Assembly: GCA_035544675.1 (NCBI GenBank)
Contig: DATKCA010000194.1
Coordinates: forward strand, 1-20,727
DNA: 20,727 bases
Reading direction: 5' to 3'
From: DATKCA01 sp035544675
GTDB lineage: Bacteria; Acidobacteriota; Thermoanaerobaculia; Gp7-AA8
Position numbers and translations under genes: made by a program. Shown here in pieces: positions 1 through 7,254 of the stretch. The notes beneath the pieces were generated by a model. That model made no database searches. It was not told the origin of the DNA and worked only from the letters and a program-made list of their open reading frames with translations. Within the stretch, counting starts at the first letter, position 1, and the number at the start of each line of letters is the position of its first letter.

Positions 1-403
1 CGCTCTCGAAACGTGCGGATCCACGGAGCATGACCGGGCTGTTCACTCTGCCGGAGGTGTCTGCCTGCAGCGGCTGAACCCAGGCGCGCAGCTCGATGGT
101 CGCGGTCGACTTTGCCGGAATGGTGCGATCGAAGACATGGCGCACGCGCTTCATCTCATAGGCACCGGAGTACCCCACGGATTCGACCTCGACGGACATC
201 AACTTCACCGGCTGATCGGAAGGATTCGAGATTTTCAACTGGTATTGAACCGGCAGCCCGGAGGCCGACTCCACGCGCGCGTTCGGGAGAGGCGACACCT
301 GGACCAGGGAGACCTCCGGTACGGACCGGCGGGCCGGCTGCGTCGCGCACGCCGCCATGAGGGCCAGTATTGGAAGAAGGGGAACGAACCTCGCGACTCT
401 CAT
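1..403 (-). CDS. Lipoprotein, 5' part only (runs off the left edge)
   Basis: An ATG at 403-401 opens a frame that stays open to base 1, giving 134 codons of the N-terminal part. The protein begins with Arg-containing basic residues and a hydrophobic stretch (FVPLLPILALMAAC), an SPase II signal with Cys19 as the lipidated residue, so it is predicted to sit on the inner or outer membrane facing the periplasm. A strong ribosome site, AGGAG (bases 413-409), lies five bases before the ATG. The mature part has alternating beta-type segments, with a core around YQLKISNPSDQPVKLMSVEV (residues 60-80). This resembles small immunoglobulin-like or LEA/WHy-like sandwich lipoproteins, but I do not recognise a named family. 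It is loosely similar in layout to the lipoprotein at 16094-16732. The real 3' end is outside the window. Confidence 0.75.
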   Translation of the reverse strand, partial: MRVARFVPLLPILALMAACATQPARRSVPEVSLVQVSPLPNARVESASGLPVQYQLKISNPSDQPVKLMSVEVESVGYSGAYEMKRVRHVFDRTIPAKSTATIELRAWVQPLQADTSGRVNSPVMLRGSARFES

Positions 404-424
404 GAAGGCTCCTGCTATGAAGAA

Positions 425-448
425 GGGGCGGGACCGAAGTCCCGCCCC
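425..448 (-). terminator. Strong hairpin downstream of the TonB receptor gene
   Basis: Ten perfect, mostly G-C base pairs (GGGGCGGGAC / GTCCCGCCCC) close a CGAA tetraloop. The hairpin lies 27 bases past the receptor stop codon and 21 bases before the start of the next minus-strand gene. There is no long T-run after it on the minus strand, only TCTTC, so it is either an imperfect intrinsic terminator or an mRNA 3'-end-stabilising hairpin separating the two genes. Confidence 0.6.
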
Positions 449-475
449 CTGAACGAGTGCTGCTGATGTGTCGAA

Positions 476-3400
476 TCAGAATGTGAATTTCGCGAACAGG
501 CGCACTTCACGCGGGTCCTGGAACTGAACGGCCTGGCCATAGAGCGGGTTCTTGTTCGACTCGATGCTGCCGATGTTCGCCAGCGGATCAAACCCCTGGA
601 AGAACGACTCGTCCGTGACGTTGACGCTGGTCGTGCTGAAGTTGTTTTCCACGTTCACCGCGGAGTCTGAGTCAAACACGTTGAGCACGTTGACGCCGAC
701 CTGCAAACCATACCGGCCGCGGACATTGAAGCCGTGCTGCACGGAAAGGTCGGTGCGCTTGAGTGTCGGGGTCCGGCCCATGTCACCGCGGCCATACGCG
801 AAGAACGGAACGCCGTGATAGAAGAACTGAGTCGAGTTCGGCGTGCCGCTTCCGACGTACTGGTTCAGGCCGAGCGCGGTGCCCCATTGCAGAGCGTACG
901 TGACCTGAGCTTTGAAAACATGCGGCCGGTCGGTGGCGAGCTTCCCGACGACGGAGTTGCCCTGGGCATCGAAGCTGTTGAACAGGTTGTCGAAGTAGCG
1001 ATTGACGTTCGGTGAGTTGCGGCCGTTCTCATCCGAGCTTGCCAGTCCGCCGTAGTTGCCTTCGAGCGAGCTGTAGACATAGCTGGCATGCGCGCCCCAG
1101 TTCCCCGAGAAACGCTTGGTCACTTCGAGCTCGAACGCCTGATAGTCGCGCTCGGCCTTCGGCAGAGCGGGGCAGCTCGGGCAGGTCGGCGCTAGAATTC
1201 GCGAGGCGACGCCGAAGCCGGGGTTGGCGGTGAAGTACTCTTCGGACGCGGAGCCGTCATCACCCTGGACGAGGACGCCCACGTCTTCGATCGTCCGGAC
1301 GAGGCTCTTGTTCACGTAGCGGAACCCGAGAGCAATACTCCTCGTAAGCTCGTGCTGAGCTCCCAGCGTGAACTCCACGGACTCCATCGGCTTCAGATTC
1401 GGCTCGATGAGGTCGAAGTTGACCGCACGGAGATTCACGTTGTTGACGTACTGAAGTCCGCCCGTGCAGGTCGGGACCTGGCTGGCGCTGGTGCCGACGT
1501 TGGAGCAGCTCCACTTCGTCCAATCGGGGTTCTCGATCGCGAAGTTGAACCAGATCCACTTGTCGGCGCCGAACGAGCCGCGGGGCATCTCCATCTTCGT
1601 GACGTCGTAGTAGCGACCCCAGCTTCCGAAAGCTTTCGTGCGGCCGGTGCCGAAGACGTCATAGGCGAACCCGAGGCGCGGAGCCAGCTTGTCGCCGTAA
1701 TCGAACTGGATTGCATGCTTCGGCAGACCGAGCGACGGGTCTGCGTAGCTGGGGACTTTCTCCTCCTCCGCCCGCAGGCCGAGGTTCAGCGTGAGCCGAT
1801 CATTCATCATCGTCCACGAATCCTGAATGAACAGGCCGGTGTTCTCGCTTTTCACGGCGCCGAAGGTCTTGAACACGTAGACACCGACCATACCGAACGT
1901 TCCGCGGTTCTGCTGCGTTCCGAACGGTCCGGGCTGGTCCCAATAGGTCCGGAAAACATGATTCTGGAATCCGCTGTCGACATTGTTCTTCAGGTTCGCT
2001 ATCTGGATTCCACCTTTGATCTGGTGCGTTCCTCCAAAAGTCGGGAACCAGGTCGCGTCGAAATCAAGATTGTCGCGCGTGTACGAATCTGCCGTGATCG
2101 CCGAGTTGCTGGCCAGCGTGCGGAAGCCCGAAGGACGGACGATCGCCGGATCGACTCCAGGGAAAACGCTGGGCGACCCGGAGGCGAACCACACGTACGG
2201 ATCACTCGGGATTCCGCCCTGCGACACCTCGTCGAAATATCGGCCGCCGCGGGCCGAGAAGTACCACTCCGGACTGGCGATGAAGTCGGCATATCCCGAG
2301 TAGGTCCAGTTCTCACGGTCGAGCGACTGTCCCTCATAGGTCGCCGGATTCGAGTTACCCCGCCCGTTGACCCCCGGAAGAATGTTGGTTTGTTCGAAGC
2401 CGCTGTTGTTGCCGGAAACCTTGAACAGAAGCTTCGAGCCGATGTTGCCCGACAGCGCGCCTGCCCAGTTCTGCCGGACGAACTCCTGGTTGATCGTCTG
2501 CGTAGTACCGTCGAGGAACGTGACCGTGCGATCGGTGTCGCGCGTGCTCGGCGAATACGCGCCGAAGAACCAGACGCGGTCGCGCATGATCGGGCCACCG
2601 AGCGTGATCGTGGGCTCGATGACCGTCTGATCGTCCTTGTCGTACGTCACGTATTCATGCACACGAGCATTCGCGGCGCTGACCTGAAGGGTCGGCCGTG
2701 CCGAGCCACCCCACGAGTCGTTGACCAACTGGCCGCCGAGCGAACCGCGAAAATCGTTCGTCCCCGTCTTGGTGATGACGTTGATGACGCCGCCGATCGC
2801 TCCGCCGAATTCGGCCTGGTAGCCGGCCGACTTCACCTGAATGACGTCGACGAAGTCAGTGACGACGATCTTCCCCTGAACACCAGTCTGCGGGTTCGTC
2901 GTGTTGACGCCGTCGACCACATACACGTTCTCAGAACCGGAAGCGCCGTCGATCGAGATTCCGCCGGTTCCAAACGCGCCCTGCTTCGTCTCGAAGTTCG
3001 CGGACGCCGCCTGTGTAATGACCGTCGAAAAGTCACGGCCTTTCGGAAGCCTCTCGAACTGTTCCGAGGAGAGCTCGATGGTCGTGGCGCTCGAGGTCAC
3101 GTCGACCAGCGGCGCATCCGCCGTAACCGTGACGGCCTCCGCCAATGCCGCTACGCGCAGCGTGACGTCTGCCCGAGGCGTAGCGCCAACCCTCACATCC
3201 ATGTTTCGGACCACGCCCGGCTCGAGGCCGGCCAGCGTGGCTGTCACCGTGTACGTTGCCGGCGGCACCGCCGGAAAACGGTATGTACCCGAGCTGTCGG
3301 TCTGCGATGTCAGCCTCAGCCCCTTGTTCGACACTGCCTCAACCGTGACGCCGGGCAGCGCCGCACCCGACTGGTCTGTCACCGTGCCCTGAATGGACGC

Positions 3401-3478
3401 AGTCTGTTCCTGCGCCATGACCGGCAACGAGCCGATCAGAACGAGCAACAGGGCGAACCTGGTGAAATTACGCAACAT
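476..3478 (-). CDS. Oar-like TonB-dependent outer-membrane receptor
   Basis: A 1000-residue outer-membrane beta-barrel protein likely to import a large or scarce substrate (for example an oligosaccharide, peptide or metal chelate) using TonB energy; the substrate cannot be read from sequence. Residues 1-22 are a Sec signal peptide (FALLLVLIGSLPVMAQ). Residues 27-110 form a carboxypeptidase-regulatory-like beta domain (SIQGTVTDQSGAALPGVTVE, then GTYRFPAVPPATYTVTA). Residues 113-250 form the plug (VTVTADAPLVDV, then VYVVDGVNTTNP and GGVINVITKTGTNDFRG). The rest is a barrel with repeated aromatic strands, ending in the C-terminal Phe expected for BAM assembly (LFAKFTF). This architecture is typical of the expanded receptor families of Acidobacteriota. 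An AAGGAGG site lies eight bases before the ATG. The gene appears monocistronic, with its own promoter and a hairpin after it. No partner such as SusD is visible. Confidence 0.92.
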   Translation of the reverse strand: MLRNFTRFALLLVLIGSLPVMAQEQTASIQGTVTDQSGAALPGVTVEAVSNKGLRLTSQTDSSGTYRFPAVPPATYTVTATLAGLEPGVVRNMDVRVGATPRADVTLRVAALAEAVTVTADAPLVDVTSSATTIELSSEQFERLPKGRDFSTVITQAASANFETKQGAFGTGGISIDGASGSENVYVVDGVNTTNPQTGVQGKIVVTDFVDVIQVKSAGYQAEFGGAIGGVINVITKTGTNDFRGSLGGQLVNDSWGGSARPTLQVSAANARVHEYVTYDKDDQTVIEPTITLGGPIMRDRVWFFGAYSPSTRDTDRTVTFLDGTTQTINQEFVRQNWAGALSGNIGSKLLFKVSGNNSGFEQTNILPGVNGRGNSNPATYEGQSLDRENWTYSGYADFIASPEWYFSARGGRYFDEVSQGGIPSDPYVWFASGSPSVFPGVDPAIVRPSGFRTLASNSAITADSYTRDNLDFDATWFPTFGGTHQIKGGIQIANLKNNVDSGFQNHVFRTYWDQPGPFGTQQNRGTFGMVGVYVFKTFGAVKSENTGLFIQDSWTMMNDRLTLNLGLRAEEEKVPSYADPSLGLPKHAIQFDYGDKLAPRLGFAYDVFGTGRTKAFGSWGRYYDVTKMEMPRGSFGADKWIWFNFAIENPDWTKWSCSNVGTSASQVPTCTGGLQYVNNVNLRAVNFDLIEPNLKPMESVEFTLGAQHELTRSIALGFRYVNKSLVRTIEDVGVLVQGDDGSASEEYFTANPGFGVASRILAPTCPSCPALPKAERDYQAFELEVTKRFSGNWGAHASYVYSSLEGNYGGLASSDENGRNSPNVNRYFDNLFNSFDAQGNSVVGKLATDRPHVFKAQVTYALQWGTALGLNQYVGSGTPNSTQFFYHGVPFFAYGRGDMGRTPTLKRTDLSVQHGFNVRGRYGLQVGVNVLNVFDSDSAVNVENNFSTTSVNVTDESFFQGFDPLANIGSIESNKNPLYGQAVQFQDPREVRLFAKFTF

Positions 3479-3486
3479 AGGTCTCC

Positions 3487-3493
3487 CCTCCTT
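3487..3493 (-). promoter_or_regulatory. Ribosome binding site of the TonB receptor
   Basis: AAGGAGG on the minus strand, eight bases before the ATG at 3478. It is an almost perfect Shine-Dalgarno sequence and fixes the receptor start. Confidence 0.8.
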
Positions 3494-3524
3494 TTTTCAA
3501 TGACTCCGATCACTGAGTTCGCGG

Positions 3525-3553
3525 ATTGTAACGATCCGGTAGCGAATAGGCAA
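3525..3553 (-). promoter_or_regulatory. Sigma70-type promoter of the TonB receptor
   Basis: On the minus strand a TTGCCT -35 box (3553-3548), a 17-base spacer and a TACAAT -10 box (3530-3525) sit about 47 bases before the ATG. Spacing is optimal and both boxes match consensus at four or five of six positions. This is the clearest promoter in the window. Whether it is regulated may depend on the palindrome about 100 bases upstream. Confidence 0.65.
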
Positions 3554-3651
3554 ACACGTTGCCGACTGGTGACACTCATCTAAACCATTACGACACTTCA
3601 AGTTGAGCAACGATGAGCCGCGTCGCGAATCCATTTTTGTGAACAACTGCA

Positions 3652-3682
3652 ACGGTTTGATGAACGTTTGGTATCAAACCGT
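3652..3682. promoter_or_regulatory. Perfect 10-bp palindrome, candidate operator
   Basis: ACGGTTTGAT (3652-3661) and ATCAAACCGT (3673-3682) are exact reverse complements with an 11-base spacer that itself contains AACGTT. The site lies in the AT-richer leader upstream of the receptor promoter, about 100 bases beyond its -35 box, a typical activator position. I do not recognise the cognate regulator, and no regulator gene is nearby. Confidence 0.5.
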
Positions 3683-3767
3683 AAACAGAAAACTCAGGGA
3701 TTTGGCCAGTGACGACTCCGCCGGTGCTCACTCCTGGGGGCGATTGCCGGCTCAAGCCGCCGTCACG
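3683..3767. other. Non-coding stretch with no recognised signal
   Basis: This is the rest of the 457-base gap between the receptor and the carboxyltransferase gene that is not otherwise assigned. The base composition shifts from AT-richer near the palindrome to GC-rich. I see no convincing gene, RNA or terminator here. Confidence 0.5.
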
Positions 3768-3890
3768 TCAGTTCCGGGCTCGCCGCCGCCACTCCGCCGC
3801 CCGGCGCTCGTCCCCAACCTCGGCAAAGGTCTGCGCGGCAAACAGGAAGCTGGCCGGACCAGCGGCGGCCCTCACCAGACGTTCCTCCCG
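3768..3890 (-). pseudogene. 3' remnant of a TPR-like protein gene
   Basis: A minus-strand frame ending at TGA 3770-3768 encodes a helical tail containing ASFLFAAQTFAEVGDERRAA and finishing EWRRRARN. This has the A-x-x-F-x-x-V-G-D-x-x-x-A-A-x-x-W pattern of a terminal TPR helix pair, and its composition looks coding. Upstream it runs into the REP-like arm at 3891-3925 and then into the TGA of the carboxyltransferase gene. No good start or ribosome site is present (only TTG or GTG), so it looks like the stump of a gene whose 5' part was lost, perhaps at the repeat. A genuine short gene starting at GTG 3875-3873 remains possible. Confidence 0.35.
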
Positions 3891-3925
3891 CCCGGGTCCC
3901 TCGCTACGCTCGGCATGACCGTGCA
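3891..3925. repeat. REP-like arm, same family as 19046-19151
   Basis: Read on the minus strand, the core CATGCCGAGCGTAGCGAGGG followed by a CCCGGG end matches the left arm at 19046-19084 (GTCATTCCGAGCGTAGCGGG, ending in ATCCGGG) with few changes. Only one arm is clear here. The partner arm, if it existed, is lost. It lies just after the carboxyltransferase stop codon, a usual position for REP-type elements. Confidence 0.5.
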
Positions 3926-3935
3926 AGAGGCGCCC

Positions 3936-5462
3936 TCACAGCGGGATGTTGCCGTGCTTGCGCGGCGGATTCTTGTCGCGCTTGTTGCGCAACATCGCAA
4001 AGGCGGTGATCACTTTGCGCCGGGTGAAACGCGGCTCGATGATCTCGTCCACGTACCCGCGCTCGGCGGCGATGTACGGATTGGCGAACTTCTCGCGGTA
4101 CTCGGCGATCTTCGCGCTTCGATCCGCAGTGGCCTTATAGAGGATGTTGACGGCACCCTCGGCACCCATGACAGCGATCTCGGCAGTCGGGTAAGCGAAG
4201 TTCATGTCGGCGCGAATGTGTTTGGAGTTCATGACGCAATACGCGCCGCCATAGGCCTTGCGCGTGATCACGGTGATCTTCGGCACCGTTGCCTCGGCCA
4301 GCGCGTACAGGAGCTTCGCGCCGTGAATGATGATGCCGCCGTACTCCTGATCGGTGCCGGGCAGAAATCCGGGAACATCCTCCAGCACGAGCAGAGGAAT
4401 GTTGAAGGCGTCGCAGAAGCGGACGAAGCGCGCGCCTTTCCGCGACGCGTTGATGTCGAGGACACCCGCCAGGTACGCGGGCTGGTTCGCCACGACACCG
4501 GCCGAATAGCCGTCCAGGCGGATGAAACCGACGACCAGGTTGCGCGCGAAGTGCTGATGGACCTCCAGGAAGTGCTCTTCGTCGGCGATCCTCTTGATGA
4601 GGTCGCGGATCTCGTACGGCTGGTTGGCGTTCTCCGGGATGAAGGAGTCCAGGTCGGAGTCGACGCGGTTCGGATCGTCTCCCGTCTTCGCGCGCGGCGC
4701 TTCCTCCATGTTGTTGGAAGGCATGTAGGAGAGCAGCTCGCGGATCGTGGCCAGACAGTCTTCATCCGACTCCGCGGCGAAGTGAGCGACGCCGGAGATC
4801 TGGTTATGCGTCTCGGCGCCGCCGAGCTTCTCCTTGGTCACTTCCTCGTGGGTGACCGTCCTGATGACGTCCGGCCCGGTGACGAACATGTAGCTCGTCT
4901 TCTTGACCATGAGGATGAAGTCGGTGATGGCCGGGGAGTAGACCGCGCCGCCGGCACAGGGACCCATGATGGCGGAGATCTGCGGCACGACGCCGGAGGC
5001 GAGAGTGTTGCGGAGGAAGATGTCGGCGTAGCCGCCGAGGGAGACGACGCCTTCCTGGATGCGGGCGCCGCCGGAGTCGTTGAGGCCGACCAGGGGGGCG
5101 CCGTTCTTCACGGCCAGATCCATGATCTTCACGATCTTCTCGGCGTGGGTCTCGCTGAGGGAGCCGCCGAAAACGGTGAAGTCCTGCGCGAATGCGTAGA
5201 CGAGCCGGCCCTGGACGGTGCCGTATCCGGTCACGACGCCGTCGCCGGCCACGCGCTGCTTCTCCATGCCGAAGTCGACCGAGCGGTGCACGACGAGCTG
5301 GTCCAGCTCCTGGAACGAGCCGGGATCGAAGAGCAGCGACACGCGCTCGCGCGCGGTGAGCTTTCCTTCGCCGTGCTGACGATCGATGCGCTGCTGACCG
5401 CCGCCCGCCTCGCTCTCGCGCTTGCGCCGGGCGAGCTCCTCCATTTTCGCGTCGAGGGTCAT
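3936..5462 (-). CDS. pccB: Acyl-CoA carboxyltransferase, propionyl-CoA carboxylase beta type
   Basis: A 508-residue carboxyltransferase of the PccB/MmdA family. It moves a carboxyl group between carboxybiotin and an acyl-CoA, most likely propionyl-CoA to methylmalonyl-CoA, in the cytoplasm. Landmarks: DSGGARIQEGV (residues 129-139) and GPCAGGAVYSPA (167-178) form the N-terminal oxyanion and acyl-CoA site; the second crotonase-like half has VLEDVPGFLPGTDQEYGGII and TRKAYGGAYCVMNSK; the protein ends with the family-typical KHGNIPL. Length is normal. I chose the ATG at 5462 (MTLDAKMEELARRK) because it matches the family N-terminus and lies 11 bases after the upstream stop, although no clear ribosome site precedes it. 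No biotin carboxylase or biotin carrier gene is in the window, so the partner subunits must be elsewhere. Methylmalonyl-CoA decarboxylase alpha is an alternative name. Confidence 0.9.
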   Translation of the reverse strand: MTLDAKMEELARRKRESEAGGGQQRIDRQHGEGKLTARERVSLLFDPGSFQELDQLVVHRSVDFGMEKQRVAGDGVVTGYGTVQGRLVYAFAQDFTVFGGSLSETHAEKIVKIMDLAVKNGAPLVGLNDSGGARIQEGVVSLGGYADIFLRNTLASGVVPQISAIMGPCAGGAVYSPAITDFILMVKKTSYMFVTGPDVIRTVTHEEVTKEKLGGAETHNQISGVAHFAAESDEDCLATIRELLSYMPSNNMEEAPRAKTGDDPNRVDSDLDSFIPENANQPYEIRDLIKRIADEEHFLEVHQHFARNLVVGFIRLDGYSAGVVANQPAYLAGVLDINASRKGARFVRFCDAFNIPLLVLEDVPGFLPGTDQEYGGIIIHGAKLLYALAEATVPKITVITRKAYGGAYCVMNSKHIRADMNFAYPTAEIAVMGAEGAVNILYKATADRSAKIAEYREKFANPYIAAERGYVDEIIEPRFTRRKVITAFAMLRNKRDKNPPRKHGNIPL

Positions 5463-5473
5463 GGCCGCGCGAA

Positions 5474-6322
5474 TTAGACCACGGTCATCAGCGCGCCGAA
5501 AGAACCGGCCGCGTACGGATACCACCGGCCCGGCGGAGCGATCGCGTCGATGCGATCGACGTGCACCGTCGCCGCGTAAACATCGCTTCCCTCCACCACC
5601 AGGACACGCAGCGACAAGCCATGAGGCGGCGCGAGGAGCGCCACGGCACGGGCCAGAGAGGGCTCGATGCCGGTCACGCTGCACCTAGCCCTGACGTTCA
5701 GCGGCACCAGCTGCGGTCGCACGCGATAGCTGGGCCGATACCAGTTCGGAAAAGGCGGCCCGCGCAACACGGACTCCTCGATGACGCGCCCCTTGCCGTC
5801 GAGGCCTCCCGCGGTCTGGAGCAGTGTCACGTTCGGCGGCGCGATGCCGATCAGGTGCGGAACCAGAGCCGCCGTCACCGCAGACTCGAGGACGACGCGG
5901 TCGGGGGCAGCCCGTTCACCGGAGACGCGGGGCAGTACGCCGGCGACCCGCTCGATCTCATCGATCTCGAAGTCGCCGAGATCGATGAGTGCCCGATACC
6001 GTTGGAACGTCATCGAGAGATGCACTCTCCGCGTCGTTTCAGTCCAGAACATCCCGCCGAGCTCGTGATCGGCGCTCCCTTCGCTCACGACGAGACGCTC
6101 GATCGATAGAGGAGAGCGAACGACAGTCTGGATCTGGTCAACAACGCTCTCCACACCCTCCCCGGCCTGGTGGGGCGCCGCCATTCCTGGCGGCGCGTCT
6201 CGAAGCGGCTTCGCGGAGAAGACCTGCCCCTCCTCGATCGCTTGGCCCGACTCGGTCACGGTGATCAGGTGGCCGTGCTCCCAGCGCACGGAACGACCCC
6301 GCTTCCGGTAGACCTCGCGCAT
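5474..6322 (-). CDS. Short TldE/PmbA-like protein, partner of the upstream TldD-like protease
   Basis: The frame starts at ATG 6322, sharing one base with the upstream stop (TGATG), and encodes 282 residues. The first 40 residues (REVYRKRGRSVRWEHG, then GQAIEEGQVFSAKPL) follow the pattern of the N-terminal TldD/PmbA domain. A central segment, RVVLESAVTAALVPHLIG (142-159), resembles the PmbA stretch in which a catalytically inactive subunit lacks the metal site. No HExxH is present, as expected for the TldE partner. Family members usually have about 440-450 residues, so this one is short and highly divergent. The assignment rests mainly on its coupling to the TldD-like gene and weak pattern matches. 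It overlaps its upstream neighbour and ends 11 bases before the carboxyltransferase gene. No signal peptide is seen, so it is probably cytoplasmic. Confidence 0.55.
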   Translation of the reverse strand: MREVYRKRGRSVRWEHGHLITVTESGQAIEEGQVFSAKPLRDAPPGMAAPHQAGEGVESVVDQIQTVVRSPLSIERLVVSEGSADHELGGMFWTETTRRVHLSMTFQRYRALIDLGDFEIDEIERVAGVLPRVSGERAAPDRVVLESAVTAALVPHLIGIAPPNVTLLQTAGGLDGKGRVIEESVLRGPPFPNWYRPSYRVRPQLVPLNVRARCSVTGIEPSLARAVALLAPPHGLSLRVLVVEGSDVYAATVHVDRIDAIAPPGRWYPYAAGSFGALMTVV

Positions 6323-7254
6323 CAGAACCACGTCAGCATGACAGGAGCCGCGGAGGCGGCGAAGAGCTGCTGGCCCTCGGAGGAGCAGATGACGCCGGGG
6401 TAGCGCTGCGGCTCGCCGGTTGCGCCGCGGAGCGAGCGGCGGATCCCCTGGCGCGACTCTTCGATGACGAATGGCGACAGCTGCGTCCGCGCACCCTCTG
6501 CGATCAGATGAGCGACCGACACATGGAGGGAGACCTCGTCGGTGAGTGGCTCGTACGAGCCACCGCTGAGAAGACTGATCTCGATCCGCGGCGAGGGGAG
6601 GTCCATCGTCGCGCCCTGCTGTCGAACAACGATGCTGGACATGCGCGGGAGCGCGACGTCGACGAACGAGGCGCGGCGCAGAGCCCGCGGAGGTTCTCCG
6701 GCCAGGAGGTCCGCGACGCGCGGCGCCGCGCCCGTGTCGTCGAAGGCGGGCTCGTCCTGCACGGAGATCCATCCCGGCCAGCGCAGAGGGGGTGCGCCGT
6801 GCTCGGCGGCATGGCCGGCACCCTCATGAAAGAGCACGGCCGCGGAGCCACGGGTCCAGACGATCGGAATGCCTCGATAGGTCACCTGCCGGCGGGCCGG
6901 AGGCGCTTCACACATCTCCAGCCAGTTCCAGTCTTCGAGCGCGTGCTCCGGCCAGGTGACCAAAGACAGACCGGCCCTCGACAGCACGATGATGACGTCG
7001 TCGCGGACCCGATCGCCGGCCCGGCGTGACGATGCCACGATGCGCGCGCGAACGTCGGGCAGAGTGGCGATCGCCGCGCGACCCTCGCGCAGCCGTTCCT
7101 CCGCGCGAGAGAGAAGCTCCTGGTCAGCAGCATCGGTGGCGGTGATGCGCGTGCCGCTTTGTTGCAGCGCGCCGTGGCTGACACGCCACTCGAGACACTC
7201 CCGGGTCCAGAGCTCCTCGCATGTGGCGATGGCGAATCGATGCGCCGGCTTCAA
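6322..7254 (-). CDS. Minimal TldD-like zinc metalloprotease subunit
   Basis: A 310-residue protein that I read as a divergent TldD catalytic subunit; TldD/TldE heterodimers degrade unfolded or modified peptides. The metal motif is AAVLFHEGAGHAAEHG, giving HExxGH with His143, Glu144 and His148. ALRRASFVDVALPRMSS (191-207) matches the TldD R-R-E-S...P-R-M-T/S block, and the C-terminus has YPGVICSSEGQQ, supplying the third zinc ligand Cys290. Normal TldD has about 480 residues; most of its N-terminal domain is missing here. The start is a TTG at 7254 that overlaps the kinase stop as TTGA, and no upstream ATG is available. Conservation of all three ligands argues that it is active, not decayed. 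The substrate is unknown. It is downstream of, and coupled to, a Ser/Thr kinase gene. Confidence 0.7.
   Translation of the reverse strand: MKPAHRFAIATCEELWTRECLEWRVSHGALQQSGTRITATDAADQELLSRAEERLREGRAAIATLPDVRARIVASSRRAGDRVRDDVIIVLSRAGLSLVTWPEHALEDWNWLEMCEAPPARRQVTYRGIPIVWTRGSAAVLFHEGAGHAAEHGAPPLRWPGWISVQDEPAFDDTGAAPRVADLLAGEPPRALRRASFVDVALPRMSSIVVRQQGATMDLPSPRIEISLLSGGSYEPLTDEVSLHVSVAHLIAEGARTQLSPFVIEESRQGIRRSLRGATGEPQRYPGVICSSEGQQLFAASAAPVMLTWF

Noticed and set aside
1352..3583. 743-codon open frame on the plus strand opposite the TonB receptor
   Set aside because: Arg-rich low-complexity translation, no ribosome site or family motif; it is the reverse-complement shadow of a well-supported receptor.
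3768..3938. Read-through of the carboxyltransferase TGA as selenocysteine, giving a longer fusion
   Set aside because: The frame stays open to another TGA, but the protein already ends in the family-typical KHGNIPL and no SECIS-like hairpin follows, so the TGA is a normal stop.
3603..5477. 624-codon plus-strand open frame opposite the carboxyltransferase
   Set aside because: Antisense shadow of a canonical PccB-type gene; the frame continues across the non-coding gap only because GC content is high.
6323..6772. N-terminal extension of the TldE-like protein to a start at 6772
   Set aside because: It overlaps the TldD-like gene in another frame and has shadow composition; the ATG at 6322 joins the TldD-like stop exactly.
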